The notes under the pieces are model-generated. The model was not told where the DNA came from, ran no database searches, and worked only from the letters and a program-made list of their open reading frames with translations. This document shows positions 44,604 to 56,805 of a DNA stretch of 64,000 nt, piece after piece. Within the stretch, counting starts at the first letter, position 1. Each line of letters starts with the position of its first letter. A program made the translations under genes and the position numbers. This DNA comes from Ulva prolifera (lineage: Eukaryota > Chlorophyta > Ulvophyceae > Ulvales > Ulvaceae), in contig CM041201.1 of the NCBI GenBank assembly GCA_023078555.1, positions 5,091,713-5,155,712 of the forward strand, given 5' to 3'.

Positions 44604-47121
44604 ATGGCAGCACCAGCAAAGTCTCTGGAAGCGAAGGCCACGCGTGGACAGGCCGAGCATGTGGCCAAACCGTGGCTCAAAACAGCCTCGGCGTCTGCCT
44701 TGCGGGCGACGGAACGTCCCAGTTCGGTGGCGCACCATCTCAAAGCGATTGCAGAGAGCAGCAATCAGCACTTTGGAGAAGCGTTGGAGCGCAGTAAGAA
44801 ATCAGTATGCTCATGACTTCGGCCTGAACACTGATGACATGTAGATCTACGCATATTTGTGTGGCAAAGCGCTGCGATCATCTAGAAACGCGTGCTTCGC
44901 AAAATGCACCCAAGCACGATCGCATCACTCGATTGCAGTCCTTTCTCAACAGAACACACTGACCAAACTTTTTGCTAATTTCTATTGTTGGGTCCCCATA
45001 TTTATCACCTTGTATGCACCCTGTGGCAAACAGCACGGCTTCTGACGCAGGCACATGTGGTTTATGCAACACTCCATGTCGAGGATGATAAGGCATACAA
45101 GCAGAGTGGCACGACCCGCTTCAGTCGGGACGATCCAAAACTGCAGTACATGAGCCGTATGGACTACACTAGTTTCCTCGAGGCCGCATTGGATGAATCC
45201 CAGCGGAGTATCGCTTCTGCACCGTCCCTGAACATGTTTGACATGCGCAGAACGTGAGCCCCTACAGCCATTGATGTCCATGCTGCATGGTGCAGGTTCC
45301 TAATGACGCAACTGTCCGCTGTGTGACTTGTCCACAATGTTCCCTGCTGTCCACCCAGCCTGCTGCCCACCCATCCTGCCATGGCAACAAGTGTGTCTGA
45401 CTCTTCATGGTCCATCGCGGCACACCTCTGTGTTTGCATGAATTTGCAGATGTGAGCAGATCATGCGCACAATATTTCTGTTGCTTAGACTGTGCGATGT
45501 CCGTTTTGGCACGTGATCTTCGGCATAAATTGGTCAGAATGCGCGCTGTAGAGTCGAGAGGAAGGTGGCGTGGCTGCCCAAGCTCGAGGACCTGTACCGC
45601 TCTGAGAGCCAGGAGCCCCTGCCAGGTGACCACCTCGTCCACCGAATGATGACACTGACCGGCCCACGCCTCGGCACCGCTCCGGCAGGGGCCAGCAGTG
45701 CCACAGCACAAGCATCGCCAGCGCCCCACTGGAAGAAGGTACAGCAACAGATGCAGAGTCGAGGCGTTGTTCGCGTGCTCGGGAAGGCCTCTGGTGCCAC
45801 CTCCAAAGGCCTACCCCGACCTGGTGAGGCGGGCACTGCAACAGCCGACTCCTGTGCCGGTGCATCCGAAAGGGACGCGTGGGGGGACGTGCATGCCACA
45901 GGCCACCAGCCCGCCGCAGTGCTCCCTTGGGAGAATCCACAGCTCATCGCCCGCCGCGGTGTGCGCCATGACGTGCTGCACGATCGGCTGCAGACGCTGA
46001 GTTGCCGCATCACCCGCCGTCGGCAAGCTGGGCATGAGCCTGAGAGCAAGCCGGGCTCCTGGGTGAGGCATTCCCCGCGGCTGTCAACTGTCGGGGCCGC
46101 CGCAGTCGTGCTCAGCACCTCCCTACACGGTGGCGAGCGGATCAAAGTTCCGACAGACGGGGAGCTCCTGGCTATGGCTCCAGTTGAGGCTCTGCGTGTG
46201 CTGCGGGAATGCGAGCTGCGGACGATGGCGCTGCTGACAGGTGTGAAGCAGACCTGGAAGGACCGAGTGAAGTGCGATGCCCCCACTCACCTTGATCAAT
46301 GTGGCCGCTGGTGCGGGTGCCTGTGGTGTCATGCCGATGTCTGCTGCTGTGTGGTCGTCGTTGCGGATCCTACAGTCGCGCCAAACGTGCAGCGCGCTGT
46401 TGGGTGCTGGCAGCGGCGGTGTGTGCTGGGTGTTGTCTGAGCAGCCCGGCCGCGTGTTTGCGGCCACTGGCTACTCAAGGTGGTGGTGGTTGTGGCCTGC
46501 TGTGGACAAATTGGCGACTCGCATGACGGACTGCTGCTCAGGATGTGCAAAGGCAAGCGTCTTGTTCTGCTTCAAGGCGGAGGCGGCATCCACCAGGACG
46601 AACAGCTGCGCAGCCGGTACAACTCGTATCTGCTAGAGGTCCTGGAGAAACTGACGGCCAAGCGGAGGGTTGTGGTGAGGCATGTCGTCAGCCACATGGA
46701 CTCTGTGGCTAAGGTGTGACACCACAGGCCCCCTCCTGCAAGAGCCTAACGAGCCTAACCCATGCCGACTCAGTGAGGGGTTGATACACGATCACCTCAC
46801 CCCACACATTGATGGATTCATGGGCGCATGCACTGCCATGCGCGCTCATTAGAGCATGCATGGGCTGCCAACATCCTGTGCGAGCTGCGTTCTGCGGCCG
46901 TGGCAAGTGTCCTCTCGGCTCGATGATAGAGCGCTCTGTGTCTGTGAGTTCAGGACGTTGGAACAGAGGTGGCCGGTGTGGCGATGCGGAAGAAACGAAT
47001 CGATGCAGAAGAGGCGGTGCAGAGGCAGGCTCTGCGAAGGCAGGACGAAGAGGATGCGGCGCTCGGGCGGGGATACGTGGCTGTGCGCTTTGCTGACCGT
47101 CCCGGGACATGCCCAGCATGA
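44604..47121 (+). CDS. Unrecognised five-exon protein, 454 residues
   Basis: I do not recognise the family. The gene is real by structure: five exons, 44604-44793, 45034-45253, 45552-46240, 46577-46674 and 46954-47121, fit at every junction in phase (phases 1, 2, 1, 0) with GT donors and AG acceptors. The protein starts MAAPAKSLEAKATRGQAEHV. Exon 2 has FSRDDPKLQYMSRMDYTSFL. Exon 3 opens VERKVAWLPKLEDLYRSE, then becomes Ala/Gly/Ser-rich, with a later helical piece ALRVLRECELRTMALLTG. Exons 4-5 form a charged, likely coiled-coil tail (EQLRSRYNSYLLEVLEKL; MRKKRIDAEEAVQRQALRRQ). No signal peptide or membrane span is visible, so a soluble cytosolic or cytoskeletal protein is likely. A TGTAA follows 111 bases after the stop. 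An alternative donor in exon 4 cannot be excluded. Confidence 0.7.
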
Positions 47122-47231
47122 GGGGCAGGCATGACTGGATGGCTGGGTAGATCCTGCTGGGGCAGGCGCTTTTGGCCACGCTCCTTTCAATTCCATCGAA
47201 GGGCACCCGTCCTGGCTGAACGACCTGATGC

Positions 47232-47236
47232 TGTAA
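47232..47236 (+). terminator. Likely poly(A) signal of the five-exon gene
   Basis: TGTAA, 111 bases downstream of the stop at 47121. Confidence 0.45.
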
Positions 47237-48393
47237 CACCGGGTCAACATCGGAGGGGACAAGGTTGCAGGCCCATGCACAGAACACCTGGCCGCAGATG
47301 GGCAGCCCGAAACAGGAAGTTGGACTTTGTGCAGTGCAGACTGTCCAGTGTACATTCCCACCTTGGCCCCCATGTTGTGTGCGCTGTCGAGGCGGTGAAA
47401 CTACCACTTTGATGTGTGGATACATGTTGGTGGCGAAACCATCAGATCCTTAGAACCTTGGCTCTCGAGGTAGGCTGGAGTCGGGTGGAATACGGATGGC
47501 ATGCGAGAGCAGCACCTTCTAGTGATCGTGTGGAGGCAACACAACACGTGTGCGAACAAAGCAAAGCTCACTTTGACACACACATACCGTGTTGTGTCCG
47601 GCAATGTGGCCAACTTGCGGAGCGGCATGATCAAGAAATTTATCCACATGGGGTGCTTGGGCTGCACGCCACTGTTGCCACGGACATCAGAAGTGGCAGG
47701 ATGACTGGGCGCTGCTAGAGGACGTTTACAAATGTTTGGTCCACCTGTGAAAAGCATTGGTGCCACAAGGTTGTACAGGCCTGGTCGTTTGTGGCCAAAA
47801 ATGATTTTGAAAAAGATGGTACTTCCTGTCTCACTGCTGCGACACAAGGCAACTTCCGTGTCTGTCCTGTCTGGCAACATGTTGTTCGAGTCACAGACGG
47901 GTGGCCCCACTAACATTGCCAAATGCCCTGGCTGAGCGTGCACGTGACAAGCCTGACGCTCGTTGAGGAGATGCAGTCTCCTGGTTGAACAGGCCTCCAC
48001 ACAACACCGCAGGCCAAGCACTGACGTGGAAGTAGTGTGGATCAGATGATACACATGGAAGGCCAGCCATATGTCGTGAGTGCCTTTTCAATATCGCGCG
48101 GGATGCGAAACACGTGTACTCGCTGTCAGCTGACGTGCGGCGAGGGCCAGATGCGAGGTTGTACACGACTTTCCGAACCTATCGCTGTACCTCGGGTGGT
48201 ATCGCTTTCGAAGCCCCATGAGTGCGAATTACACAATCATGTTCCCACATTCGTTTTCTAACAGTCACGTAACAAAATAAGCAGGCCCACGTGCAGAGGT
48301 CGTCCTTTCCGCTTCCAGCATTGCTTCCTGGCCGGCCCGATTCCAAACGACTCAGCAATCGTTCACTGCCGTCATTGCCTGGAAGCGGCAGCG
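47237..48393. other. Intergenic, nothing recognised
   Basis: A minus-strand frame of 217 codons covers 48054-47401 but begins without an ATG and has no family resemblance. The promoter of the transporter gene should be at the right end. Confidence 0.5.
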
Positions 48394-51336
48394 ATGAATC
48401 GTTGCCCTTTTCACGTTACGCCACAGGCATGCATGTTTGTAAATATACCGCTTTCTGCGCGGCGCCCGAAATCTAGACCAGGCCGGCTTGTCGAAGCGGA
48501 TCATGGCATGGCGCAGTGGGGTAGAGATGCCACGCTGGTAAGGCGTTGGGTCCGGGCAAGTGCAGACTCGTACAGAGAAGCCTCCTTGAGTGATCCAGGT
48601 GTGATGCGTCGATGCATAAAGCGGTCCATGCTTTGGTTCCGCGCATGTCGTTTGATCCCCGACGCGGAGCTTCTTGCGAGAGCATCTTTTCATTGACACT
48701 GTCTGCCTTTTCCTAGATTCGTCCTATTCGTGCAACAGCATTGACCGGCTTTCTTGCTGCATTGCTCAAGGATCTGCTGTTGTGATGCCCTGCCGTACTT
48801 TGGTGCACACGACCTATGGTTGAAAATCGCTCATGACGTTGCCGGGATGTGCCATGAAACACGCGTGGAATTGTGCTGATCTCAGTTGAGCCAGACAGAG
48901 AATCATAATGCATCTGCAGTAGCTGTTGCGTGGCTACGCGTTGTGTCCAGCCGTCGTGCTCACCTCCGACACGTGTCCGCGCTTTCAGGAGGACCATATG
49001 CATTCCTGCTACCACCGCGCAGTCCGAGCATTGCCAACAACTATAACTAACGACTGTGCCGATACCGAGGGGGCTTGTAGAGATTTGTTGCGGTCACAGT
49101 CGCAGTAATATTGAAAATGCGATTTTCTCCCGTATAGATACACGAAGTCAAAACAACAACCCAAACGGGGCCTTTGAATGCAAGCCATGATCTGGAGACT
49201 GAGTGAATTGGATTCTGATTGAGGACTTGTATCGTGGCTGGTGTGCAGGTGAGGCTGATGATGGGGCCGAGGACAGCTCAGCAATGGAAGCTCTGTTGAA
49301 CTGCGTCAACATACTTCTGGGCTGTGGAATATTAACGATCCCCTACGCACTCAAGGAAGGCGGATGGGCTGCTTTTGTTGTGCTCGCTATCATGGGGGCA
49401 TCCACAAACTACACAGGCAAATTGCTCATCGAGTGCCAAGACTACTTTGTGAAGCACCCAGACGAGTCCCCACCGTCCGGATCATCAATCCGACTGAACG
49501 AAAGAGTAATGCAGACGTGTGATGACTGATCTTACCTGGCTGCTCAGTCTGTCACCAAGCCGACTATGGTATCAGTGCCGCTCATGATTGCAGTTATGAG
49601 GACATCGCAGAAGCTGCTTTCGGTCAGAAGGGGCGAGAGTTTGTGTCATTCATCCTGTATACAGAGCTGCTAGGCACTTGTGCACTGTTTCTGATCCTTC
49701 AGAAAGGTATGTGCCTCTTCTTTGACAACATTTGCGGCGGAGTGGAGAACCTCATCCCGTAGCATGTAGTTTGAGCACGTGCTAGGTTGCACGGCATTCC
49801 CCTGTTGCGGGCATGTGGTTTGCCAATAGTGCTGCCTGCCGCTGTCTCTGTCCTTGAGACACATAAAAACTTGACACCAGCATGGGCCATCACAGTGCAG
49901 AGCATGAAAGCAGTCCACAACGCATATTCTTGCAACAACACACTGTTCCTCACCGTCCATCTCCGCAGTACTCCGTCAGTTCTCTGTCCAGGTCACGGTC
50001 AAGGTCCCATGATTGGCACCAGCACACGTCCGCGAACATCACTGCGTGGTGCTGTGCGTGTCGCAAGGCGTCCCCCACATACGCAATTGTAACGGCGCAT
50101 CACCTACAGATCATGTGAAGCTGCTACTGGAGTCCATGGGTTGGAGCGGCGCCGTCAGCGAAGTCACGCTGTTGGCGCTTGCCTTTGGTGTGGTGCTCCC
50201 AACGACATGGTTGCCGGACCTCTCGGCGCTGTCCTACATCGGCGCCGCTGGCTTCATTTCAGCGCTTGCTGTCACCGGAATCCTTGCGTACGTCTACGCC
50301 GCAGAGCCGCACCTAGCCACCACCCACTTGATGCACCTGGAATCGCTCCCAATCACGTTTGGCCTACTTGCCTTTGTGTTCGCGGGGCATGCCGTCTTCC
50401 CCACAATCTACGCGTCCATCAAGAAGGAGGAGCGGCACCTGTTCCCGCGGGTGATCGACCTCACCTTCCTGATCACCGCTGTCGTCTGCACCGTCGTTGG
50501 CGTTGCTGGGTACAGCGCTTTCGGTGATTCCACGCTGGAGGAAGTCACGGTGCGTCAGCTACCTCTCACATGAGCTCCCAGGAACCCTGTGGCTGCAATA
50601 TCAATGTTCGCACCACTGCGGACCGCCGGCAGCTGTGAAGCAATGGCGGTTCAGCTTTGTGGAACTCACTGCTGCTTCATGGCGTTCACAGTGTATATGA
50701 TCACCCAGGTAATTGCATGCACCTGCAATGCCAGCTGCAGCGGTGCCCTTGCCAGTCCCTGCCTCACGAAACGTCGCTGTGCAGCTCAACCTTCCGCCCG
50801 GCGCCCTACAGCTGATCTCCATCGGCCTGGTGCTGATCAGCCCAATCACCAAGTATGCGCTCACATTGGAACCGTGTGCCCAGGGCGCTGACAGCGCAAT
50901 GCAGAGGCTCCTGCCAGGTAGCAGGGGAGTTCGTCCGTCTCTGCTCCAGAAGCGTGTGACTCGTACATGCCTTGCTGGGTCCACCCTTGTGATGGCCGCA
51001 AAGGTGCCAATGTTCGGGATCTTCATGAGCATCCTGGGGTCGTTCCTGACTCTGTCAGTGTCAGTGCTGTTCCCTGTGGCTGTAAATCTCAAGCTGCACA
51101 GCCAGGAAATGAATGACAGGGAGAAGGCATTAAACTATGGTACATTTGCACTGGGGTTTGTCACAGCGGTGATGGGGACGTCGCTGGCGGTGCAGTCGCT
51201 GATGGAATCACCACCTTTAATTGATGCTACGTTTGAGGCATTAGTTGTGGATGCGCAGCAAGGTGTGCAGCTGCTGGATGCGTCGCAGGGAGCGTTCAAG
51301 ACCATGGTGTGTGGATCTCTGTGCCACATGCTGTAG
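48394..51336 (+). CDS. AAAP family amino-acid/auxin-permease-type transporter
   Basis: These carriers move neutral amino acids with protons across vacuolar or plasma membranes; the exact substrate cannot be read off. Five exons in phase: 48394-48598, 49249-49516, 49594-49706, 50110-50549 and 50785-51336, giving 525 residues. A hydrophilic N-terminus (REASLSDPGEADDGAEDS) precedes the first span, ALLNCVNILLGCGILTIPYA, the family hallmark. TYEDIAEAAFGQKGREFVSF follows across a junction, then the spans in exon 4 (AFGVVLPTTWLPDLSALSYI, FGLLAFVFAGHAVFPTIYAS, the latter very characteristic) and exon 5 (GALQLISIGLVLISPITKYA, VPMFGIFMSILGSFLTLSVS). A start at 48508 (MAQWGRD) is an alternative; both share the frame. 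The length and N-terminus fit the AVT1/vesicular-inhibitory type. It is tail to tail with HPPK-DHPS. Confidence 0.93.
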
Positions 51337-51883
51337 TGCGAAGTAGTTCTTGCGGGATATCGTGTTTTGCGATTCTTGTTCGAGATAATTTGAAGGAGGC
51401 ATGCAGCAGCCGTTTCAGTGTGCGTGTTGAGTTCACAGCAAGCACTGAAAGACGTTTATAGGCATAGTGTCGGAGTTGCGAGCTCTGCATGAGTTGATTT
51501 ACAGTTGATCGCATTTAGCGCAGATTTGATCACGTGTAACAATTTGATTGCCACATGGTGTCAAGACCCTCAAAACCAACTATAGGTCAATAACCAGAAA
51601 CCTTTCAAAGTGGAGTGTGACAGTGGACCCCAGGTGTCGGCAATGTTGGATTCTCTAAAAATCACATACATGATGTGCCAGTGCCCACATTGGTCGGCCT
51701 GCTGTGACGTCTTATACGTTTCATCAAGTATGGAATTTATACGTAGGATCATGCAACAATGGCCGAGCTCTGTGCCTGGCTGGGCAGATGTGCTTGCTTA
51801 CTGAACTGCTGTGACATACTCACATTTGATCCGTTGCTATGCCCTTGAACATGCCTTGCATCACAACAGCCCTGTCCACAGCT
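51337..51883. other. Intergenic between convergent genes
   Basis: Holds the 3' ends of the transporter and HPPK-DHPS genes. A TGTAA at 51535-51539 is a likely poly(A) signal for the transporter. On the minus strand another TGTAA near 51500-51504 could serve HPPK-DHPS. Confidence 0.5.
51535..51539 (+). terminator. Likely poly(A) signal of the transporter
   Basis: TGTAA about 200 bases after the stop at 51336. Confidence 0.4.
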
Positions 51884-54757
51884 TCACATGCGCCGCAAGG
51901 ATGCATCACAGACACGAGCTACATCAACGCCAGCCGGAACGTTATGGACGCGGATGGCGTCGGCTCCATTCGCTACGCAGAGGGTGCATGCGACAGCTGT
52001 TGCGACATCTCGGTCAGCCGCTGCCCGGCCTGTTGCTTGCCCTAAGAAGCCCTTCCTCGAAGGCCCCACCAGCATGGGTGCTGTTTGCATTGGTCCTGCA
52101 CGCACAGCTGATCAACACCGCAACCTGCCAGCATGAGGCACCTACTGGGTGTTGTGACGAGACTTCCATGTTGCCGTCCGCATGGGAAAGCACCCACATT
52201 CGTCTAGTATCACGGAGGTGCACAACGGCCGTCCACCACGCATGTTTGTGGAGCAAGTCGCAGCTTGCATGAAATGAAAAAACAACATAGCAGTGCATTG
52301 TGTAGCTGCAGCCTTCCTTGAGCTGGTACAAGTGAAGGAGTCCACATGCCATATCCTCATGATCATGGCTGGCGATGGCTGACGAGCTGTCAATGACGGT
52401 AACGTGCCTCCGGAACCGCATGGACTGAACTGACAATCCCCTTCACCCAGGCCTGCCAAGGATGCACCGGACGATAGCTGGTGCTGGTAGCGCGTGCGAC
52501 TTTGATCTCAATAGAGGGCTTCAATTGAAAGCATGGTATGAGGGGCAGCGCGCCTCTCAGATGGTTCCGGATGCTGTTGACTGCGCCAAGCATGCGGAAG
52601 TTGTCCTCCGCGCCCTTGCCGAATCCTATGCCAGGGTCAAGCATGATGTTCCATGTCCGCACGCCCGCAGCGGTCGCTGCATCAACAGCTTGCTGAAGTT
52701 CTGCCGCAACCTCTGACTCTAGATTGGAGTAACACCGGAGGCCAGTACCATGCATGTGGCCAGGGGTGCCGCGGCTGTGCATCATGATGTATGGAACCCC
52801 AAGCCTGGCTACCTGGATGCTGCGAGAAGCCTGGAAAAGATGACCAGACACCAGTGGGCAGCAGTGTTGCACGCAACCACATAGAAAGGTTCCTGCGGTC
52901 TAGCTCTCTATCTGGCAGTTGCCCCTCACGATTGTATCGAAGCGCCGCAATGATAATGCGCAAGGTATGAAACCACGGCGCTGCACAGTGCATGTTGCTG
53001 GGTGATACTCGCTGGACTTGGTGGGTCCCACTGGCCACCGGTTCTTGGATCAGACAATGGCTGCCACGGGAACATTGTACTGGTGTCGGAGTGATGCATA
53101 CATATGCAGCTGTTGCAGCACATACGTTGGCAAGGTGGATTTGCCAATGCCTACGCTTCAAGATGTGGGTAGTGGGCAGCAGGCAAGCACCGTGGCCAGC
53201 ATGTTGGGGTCGGCCCTGCCGCCCGTGACATCGTTCACAATGTGTGCTCCTGCCGCCACAGCAGCTTCCGCCACTTCGCCGTAGAAAGTGTCGACAGATA
53301 TCGTGATGCCAGGTTCGTCCGCTAGTCTCCTACAACAGCAGAGACCACGCACACATGCCAAGGCACAGGATTTTTTTGCAGCGGGCTGTGGCGGTCGCTT
53401 TCACGCATGGGGACCTGCAGATGCCTATGCAAGCTCCCGAGACCATCAGCATCCAGGCGTGTAAGAAAGGCTGGCGGCATAACACTGACACAGTCAGTGT
53501 CTGGTCCACAGGTGTGCTGCATGGGGTTTTCGACTTGAGTTGCATGCGTGCGCTACGCCACAGGGCGCACCGAATTGCAGGGAGGATGCGTTTCGCCTCT
53601 TCTGCCGGGCACACCGGTGTGCTCCCAGGCCTTGTGGACTGCCCCCCTATGTCGATGATCGTGGCGCCCTGCTGCACCAGATGCCGGCCACGGGCTCCCG
53701 CAGCATCCCTGTACAGTGCAGGGCACCATCTGAGCACATGCTGGGTACCCACGCGCCAGCAAGTGAAAGCAGATGACGCCGGGTCGCAGTTGAAGAAAGT
53801 AGCTGGTTGTGCCCGAAGACTTTGATTACCACAGACCGTGGCATTAGGGGAGCAATCAGCGGCTGCGCCTTCCAAGCTCTGGCGTTGGAAGTAGCTCTGC
53901 AGGGCACACAATCTGCAGGAAAAGAGCCGTACACGGTGTCATGCAGGCCGCCATCACTAAAACTGTCGGGAGTCACGTTGAGGATGCCCATGACCAGCGT
54001 CGATGCACCCACCGAGTGCAGAACTCCGGGCCTGAGTGGCCATAGCTGGCGCAGCCGCTTCACATCGCTGCCAGGAAACGCTGCCATTGCAGTCTCAACC
54101 TTCTGCCATGATTGAAGCTGCAGATGGACCACAGCACAGTTTTGCAGGTGGCTGCGCTAATCAGGGCTGATGGTCCAAGGCCATGCACAGTGGCGCCACA
54201 CCTTGGCGAGACGCTCGTCCTGTGGATGTAATAGATCCAAGACGGGCCGGCACACAAACGGACGGTCTTTCCAGCGGGGGTGTGGGATGTTGAGGACATC
54301 AGTCTCAATGCTATCATTGTCAAAGAATATGATGTCAATGTCCAGTGGCCTGGGACCCCACCGCTGCGCATTCAATTGTCTACCTGCGCTAGCCTCAACT
54401 GCCTTCAGCACATTGAGAAGTTCTGTTGCTTGGAGACTGGTCTGGATCCATGCTGCTGCATTCACGAACTCGGGTTGATCGAGAACGTGCATTGGTGGTG
54501 ACGCATATAGGTGGGACGTCCTGATGACCTGGACGCAACCTTGATACCATGTTCGATGCTCGATGGTATGAAATAATGTATAGCAAATTGTTCACCTTGA
54601 CTTCATTGTCCTCTAAGGCCTCCAGACCTCGTTGAAATTCACCTGCTACGTTGCCTTGGTTGCCACCCAACGCAAGGATCGCGTTTGACACGGACCTCGC
54701 CCCGCTCACGTCCATCCAAGAGCACATGCGCCTTGGCACCATGCTAATTCTAAGCAT
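51884..54757 (-). CDS. Bifunctional HPPK-DHPS, folate synthesis
   Basis: This fusion of 6-hydroxymethyl-dihydropterin pyrophosphokinase and dihydropteroate synthase makes dihydropteroate from hydroxymethyl-dihydropterin and p-aminobenzoate; in plants it is mitochondrial. Exons: 54757-54596, 54528-54202, 54117-53933, 53708-53571, 53329-53191, 52812-about 52500 and about 52088-51884; the first five joins are in phase. HPPK: ILALGGNQGNVAGEF, HVLDQPEFVNAAAWI, RWGPRPLDIDIIFFD and NIPHPRWKDRPFVCRPVLDL. DHPS: LVMGILNVTPDSFSDGGLHD, IIDIGGQSTRPGS, ISVDTFYGEVAEAAV, HIVNDVTGG, VPYIMMHSRGTP, IMLDPGIGFGK, MLVGPSRKGFLG and the final ADAIRVHNV. All key substrate-binding motifs are present. The basic N-terminus MLRISMVPRRMCSW suits mitochondrial import. 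The sixth-to-seventh exon junction lacks an obvious GT donor in the needed phase. Total about 490 residues. Confidence 0.95.
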
Positions 54758-55341
54758 GTTGTGGCGGCAGATGCACGACGAAACGTGTGCCGGAGCCGGC
54801 TTCCCAGCGCTCGACCTGCGACGGTACAATGGAGGAGAGTGATATAAATAAATCAGTGCTCATCCCTCGGGTGCAAAGCTTCACATAGATTTATCGTTTT
54901 CGGACACGCTGCGGACACATCTGAGGTATGTCAATATGTATATCCAATCTAAGTGTGTTGCAGCTGAAGAATGTGCCATTCACTTGCGGACGTGGCACAC
55001 AGAAGGCGGTCATACATGTCTAAAACCGCAAATAACGGCAGCTTTCCGCCGGGCTGCTCGAGACGATCTGTGCGCAGCTAGCCTCAACCTGTGCTCGCAC
55101 AGGCCGATGCTGCCATGTGGCTAGGCCCAGCGGCCGACAGCTAGGCGCCGCTGTCCTCAGCTTCGCATCTTACAGACAGCCGGGTAGAAGCGTGTGCCCG
55201 CACATGGTGAATCTACATCCTATCACATTCATCGATCATAATTCATATCGTATCATTCTAAACCACTGGAATGTATGCGACACATTTCCTCTTTGCACTG
55301 ATGCAGACTAATGCAGGGCTAAACCCCCCCCCCCCCCCCCC
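54758..55341. other. Intergenic between two minus-strand genes
   Basis: About 580 bases holding the 5' region of HPPK-DHPS and the 3' region of the next gene. No coding segment seen. Confidence 0.6.
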
Positions 55342-55342
55342 C
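55324..55342. repeat. Homopolymer C19 abutting a stop codon
   Basis: Nineteen C on the plus strand. In the direction of the minus-strand gene, the stop codon TAG supplies the first G and eighteen more follow it directly. Confidence 0.95.
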
Positions 55343-56805
55343 TACAAGTACAAATGATCGTCGTCCGGCTTTGATGATACCTTTGGCCACCTCATCTTTG
55401 TGTGAGGATTGAAATCAAGAGCTGCCATGCGCTTTGTTTGCCTCGCATGGCTGACCAGGATGCGCAGCACTCTACGCCGGCGACGCCTCTGCTGCAAGGC
55501 ATCCCACCAACGACTCAAAGCATATTGCCATACATACACGACATCCTCAACCCATCCTCTGAAATACCTCCAACGTCTGCGCACAATTCGGCTACTTCTC
55601 AGCCGGCAGTCGTGAGCCAGTGGCACTAAGCCCTCGAGGGGAACCTGTGCTGCCAGTGCCTTGGTGCCGTGGCCTAAACCCAGCTTGGCTGCACTGTCAA
55701 GCACGCCCTGGGTGAAAGAGCTGCGTCCGCCATACGTCTGCAACATCTTGATATGCCACGATGGTCGTCGCACTGCTGCATGAAACAGCAGCCCAGAACA
55801 GCTTACAACCAGCCACATAAGGAACAGCTGCAGCCCACTCCAGCCGACCACTGACAGTAGACAGAATTGCACGACAAATGCCAAGAAGATGTTTCTCTTG
55901 AGAATCAGGCCGGCTGTTGGGGCCTGCAGCACCTGTCTCGATTCACTCATCGAGCATCTACACAAATGGGACCTGCAGGGCCTATAGCAACGTGCAAGAT
56001 ACACAAAACATAGATTTGATAACACTTTACCACATGGACAGTAAAATCAAACTTTGCAAGTGCATATGGATCCCAATCGTTTCACAGGTACACACCGGAA
56101 GCAGCCCATGTAGATGCCATCTGGTCATCGTCATCCTCGTCACACGAATTGATAACAGAACCAAGAAGTAAGATACGATACAGGATGCGAGGCCAAGCAG
56201 TGATTTAGGGAATGCGTACGCCCAGATCAAGGCAGACGCTTGAAAGAGGACCCAGTAGCAGTTCTGCACAAATCAGCTGCATCCTGCCTCGACTATCAGC
56301 CAGCTTTGGTACCAAATAGCTCCACAACACACAAAACTGGGGTTTCAAAGCGACACTGTGTGCGCATACTTCCTGACGCTTACCATCTACCGATCACCTG
56401 GTGACGTGAGATTACCGAGGGGCCCACAAGAAAGAAAACAATACAGGCAGGAAATCGCACCAGGAACTCGAACAGGTTAGAGTTCACCCTCTGCAACAGC
56501 ACCGGGACTGACCCAGGCACAGAATATACCATCGACAGCGGGGTCAGCATCGAGGCGTGGGCGAACGTGACCCAGCAGCAACGCTGCTTAGCCTGAGCTT
56601 GAAGCTCTGAAAGCGAGAGGGAACTTATGCGTGATTGCAGATGAGATGGTGGCGAAGGAAGCTCATCCTCGGCCTCCGGTGGTGTAATTCGAAGCAGGGC
56701 GTTGATCTCGTGGAGACCGAGCGCCTTGTCGCTGCCAGACAAGGGGACAGATGGTAGTAAAGGGCTGATGCTCAGATCAATATCCCTTTCTCTCTTGAAG
56801 ATCAT
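55342..56805 (-). CDS. Unrecognised multi-span membrane protein
   Basis: I do not recognise the family. Three exons join in phase 0: 56805-56398, 56263-56096 and 55932-55342, giving 388 residues. The N-terminal 85 or so residues are soluble (IDLSISPLLPSVPLSGSDKA; LHEINALLRITPPEAEDELP). Hydrophobic segments then appear at the end of exon 1 (FLVRFPACIVFFLVG), in exon 2 (SALIWAYAFPKSLLGLASCI, VSYFLVLLSI) and in early exon 3 (FLAFVVQFCLLSVV, LQLFLMWLVVSCSGLLF), so about four or five spans. The C-terminal 150 residues are soluble and very basic, with WRYFRGWVEDVVYVWQYA and six Arg in a row. The start is an ATG at 56805. The TAG stop is followed by a G tract in the mRNA sense. No partner gene is suggested by context. 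Confidence 0.75.

Noticed and set aside
45534-46286. Minus-strand frame of 250 codons
   Set aside because: Antisense of exon 3 of the five-exon gene; Ser/Arg/Cys-rich shadow.
46709-47425. Minus-strand frame of 238 codons with an ATG
   Set aside because: It overlaps the last exon of the five-exon gene on the other strand, which has better phase support.
47401-48054. Minus-strand frame of 217 codons
   Set aside because: No ATG at the start, no recognised domain, no linked exons.
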